Below are positions 62,973-64,000 of a stretch of 64,000 nucleotides of DNA, piece by piece. The stretch is from Paraburkholderia guartelaensis (GTDB taxonomy: Bacteria > Pseudomonadota > Gammaproteobacteria > Burkholderiales > Burkholderiaceae), in NCBI RefSeq assembly GCF_004353905.1, contig NZ_SMOD01000016.1, positions 108,577 to 172,576 on the forward strand, in the 5' to 3' direction. Every line of letters begins with the position of its first letter. The stretch's first letter is position 1. The translations under genes were made by a program, and so were the position numbers. The notes below the pieces were generated by a model that made no database searches, was not told where the DNA came from, and worked only from the letters and a program-made list of their open reading frames with translations.

Positions 62973-63481
62973 AGGGGGTGCTCCTCTTATGCGGCCTGTT
63001 CGTGGCCAGCGCAGCGTATGCCGCAGCGCCGTCCGATGCGCTCATATATAGCTGCATGAGCGCAAGCAGTGTATCGCCATTAGTCCACGTGAAGCCGATT
63101 CCGACGAATGAAAGTATTGACGAAGATGACTACAAGCCCGGCTACAAAGCGACGTTTTTCCAATATAAGGGGAAGGACATCGGATATGCACGGAGCGCCG
63201 CATCGAATGCGTTGATATACGACGGCATTCTCTATCAAACGAGCGCAGCAACGCGATTGCTCGGTGGGAACGTCAAGCCGGTCGAGGTCAACCCGAACCT
63301 GGCAATGTGGTTGTTGGCGAATGAAGGGAAAGACCAATTCTTGTGCGTCAGTGACACGCTCGACGGCCTTGGAAGAAGCGGTAGCTATCAGAATGTGCGG
63401 TATGCATATTTGCTGTCGCTGTCGTCACCCAGGCGCCTGTATTTTGCTTTGGACGACATTCGCCACTACAAGAAACACTGA
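62969..63481 (+). CDS. Predicted periplasmic immunity protein
   Basis: 170 residues with a Sec signal peptide (MKGVLLLCGLFVASAAYA), so it should act in the periplasm, where a wall hydrolase would attack. Two cysteines in the mature part (SCMSAS and FLCVSD) may form a disulfide. No known domain. It overlaps the effector stop by four bases. Position, export signal and lack of conservation fit an immunity protein; this is an inference. Confidence 0.7.
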   Translation: MKGVLLLCGLFVASAAYAAAPSDALIYSCMSASSVSPLVHVKPIPTNESIDEDDYKPGYKATFFQYKGKDIGYARSAASNALIYDGILYQTSAATRLLGGNVKPVEVNPNLAMWLLANEGKDQFLCVSDTLDGLGRSGSYQNVRYAYLLSLSSPRRLYFALDDIRHYKKH

Positions 63482-63741
63482 TGACCGGTACTTTTCTCCG
63501 TCGGCGTAGTTGCATCGCGTCGGTGGGGAATGTCAGGAATGCGCGCCTTTCGCGCAGCGACCAGTTATGGCAAGGCGCATGAAGCCGCGCTCTGGAGTTG
63601 ACCCTGCAAGACAAGACAACAGGGCACCGTTAAGCTAATGACCGGCGGTTCGCCAATATTCTCGGGGCGAGCGGTATACCTTCAGCAAGGGACGCTGGGC
63701 CGGCGGAAGTGTCTGAATTTTTGTGTGCAAGGCAGATAAAA

Positions 63742-63759
63742 ACCTGCCGTCTGGCAGGT
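63742..63759 (-). terminator. Hairpin at the transposase 3' end
   Basis: ACCTGCC / GGCAGGT with a 4-nt loop, followed on the minus strand by TTTTTATC; 14 bp past the transposase stop. Confidence 0.6.
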
Positions 63760-63772
63760 CATCAATTGCATT

Positions 63773-64000
63773 CTACAAATGATTCCTGGTGAAGCGATCC
63801 TCGTAGAGGATCGCGAACTGGTTCATCGCGGCTTTCCAGTCATGTGCGGCACGGCTCCAGTCAGCCGTGATATTGCGCAAGGCCAGCCACAGCAGTTTGG
63901 TCGCGGCCTCGTCCGTGGGGAAGTGCCCACGCGTCTTGACGATCTTGCGTAGCTGGGCGTTCACGCTTTCAATGGCGTTGGTCGTGTAGATCACTTTGCG
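63773..64000 (-). CDS. IS256-family transposase, C-terminal part
   Basis: 76 residues are visible, open to the right edge: RKVIYTTNAIESVNAQLRKI, then VKTRGHFPTDEAATKLLWLALRN and ITADWSRAAHDWKAAMNQFAILYEDRF. These are the conserved tail of mutator-type (IS256) transposases, including the Glu of the DDE triad region (NAIES). The end seems intact with its own terminator, so the element may be complete beyond the window. Confidence 0.93.
   Translation of the reverse strand, partial: RKVIYTTNAIESVNAQLRKIVKTRGHFPTDEAATKLLWLALRNITADWSRAAHDWKAAMNQFAILYEDRFTRNHL

Larger units (their letters stand above)
63704..64000 (-). mobile_element. IS256-family insertion sequence, left end (runs off right edge)
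   Basis: The element begins at about 63704, where TGTCTGAATTTTTGTGTG looks like a terminal inverted repeat. The other end is outside. The 63482-63703 segment before it holds no gene and may be scarred. Confidence 0.6.

Overview
The window is GC-rich and looks like chromosomal DNA of a Burkholderiaceae bacterium, most probably Paraburkholderia, Caballeronia or Burkholderia. The reasons are an OpcP-type trimeric porin, a 187-residue phasin, pcaQ divergent from pcaHG, a cyoABCD quinol oxidase operon, a small H-NS-family protein, and IS30 and IS256 remnants of the kind common in these genomes. The species cannot be fixed from this sequence alone.

Layout. 1-4.2 kb: the start of a probable LuxR-type regulator cut by the left edge, a periplasmic gamma-glutamyltransferase and a DHA2-type MFS exporter. 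4.2-7.5 kb: a tightly coupled four-gene operon (CDP-alcohol phosphotransferase, Fe(II)/2-oxoglutarate oxygenase, HpnL-like membrane protein, nucleotidyltransferase) that looks like an uncharacterised route to a CDP-activated lipid or phosphodiester. 7.7-13.2 kb: small secreted and unknown proteins, a porin, a DUF457 membrane protein and an XRE-cupin regulator. 13.2-15.7 kb: protocatechuate 3,4-dioxygenase with its LysR regulator PcaQ. 15.8-25.7 kb: an NnrU-like protein, an acidic H-NS-family mini-protein, a 1966-residue tandem-fused UvrA with a near-consensus LexA box, and a TPR-O-GlcNAc-transferase-like protein. 26-31 kb: an alcohol dehydrogenase and an electrophile-detoxification set (quinol monooxygenase-like, OYE, DJ-1/Hsp31-like) with a NemR-like TetR repressor and two almost identical operators, then an SGNH hydrolase.

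31-36.8 kb holds the cytochrome bo3 operon cyoABCD and a stand-alone NuoM paralogue. 37-41.1 kb has a strong Fur box, a Cys-containing unknown protein and two MFS transporters. 41.1-43.4 kb has a three-copy DnaA-box-like repeat and an AcpA-type phosphatase. 43.5-47.7 kb is the conserved Anbu / transglutaminase / alpha-E / ATP-grasp cluster. 48-54 kb carries a DUF2459 lipoprotein, a GT2 glycosyltransferase with a cytochrome b561, a catalase, and a phasin whose promoter is bracketed by two near-identical 18-bp repeats. 54-61.3 kb: a secreted hydrolase followed by a uronate-oxidation locus (GntR, aldose-1-epimerase, SMP-30 lactonase, RraA-like, MFS, uronate dehydrogenase). 61.4-64 kb is an accessory island: an IS30 remnant, a PAAR / predicted wall-hydrolase effector / periplasmic immunity cassette of type VI secretion, and the end of an IS256-family element running off the right edge.

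Themes: aromatic and sugar-acid catabolism, aerobic respiration, oxidative and electrophile stress, PHA storage, envelope functions and interbacterial competition. The least explained systems are the 4-7.5 kb operon, the Anbu cluster, the PAAR cassette and the 41.3-41.6 kb repeats.
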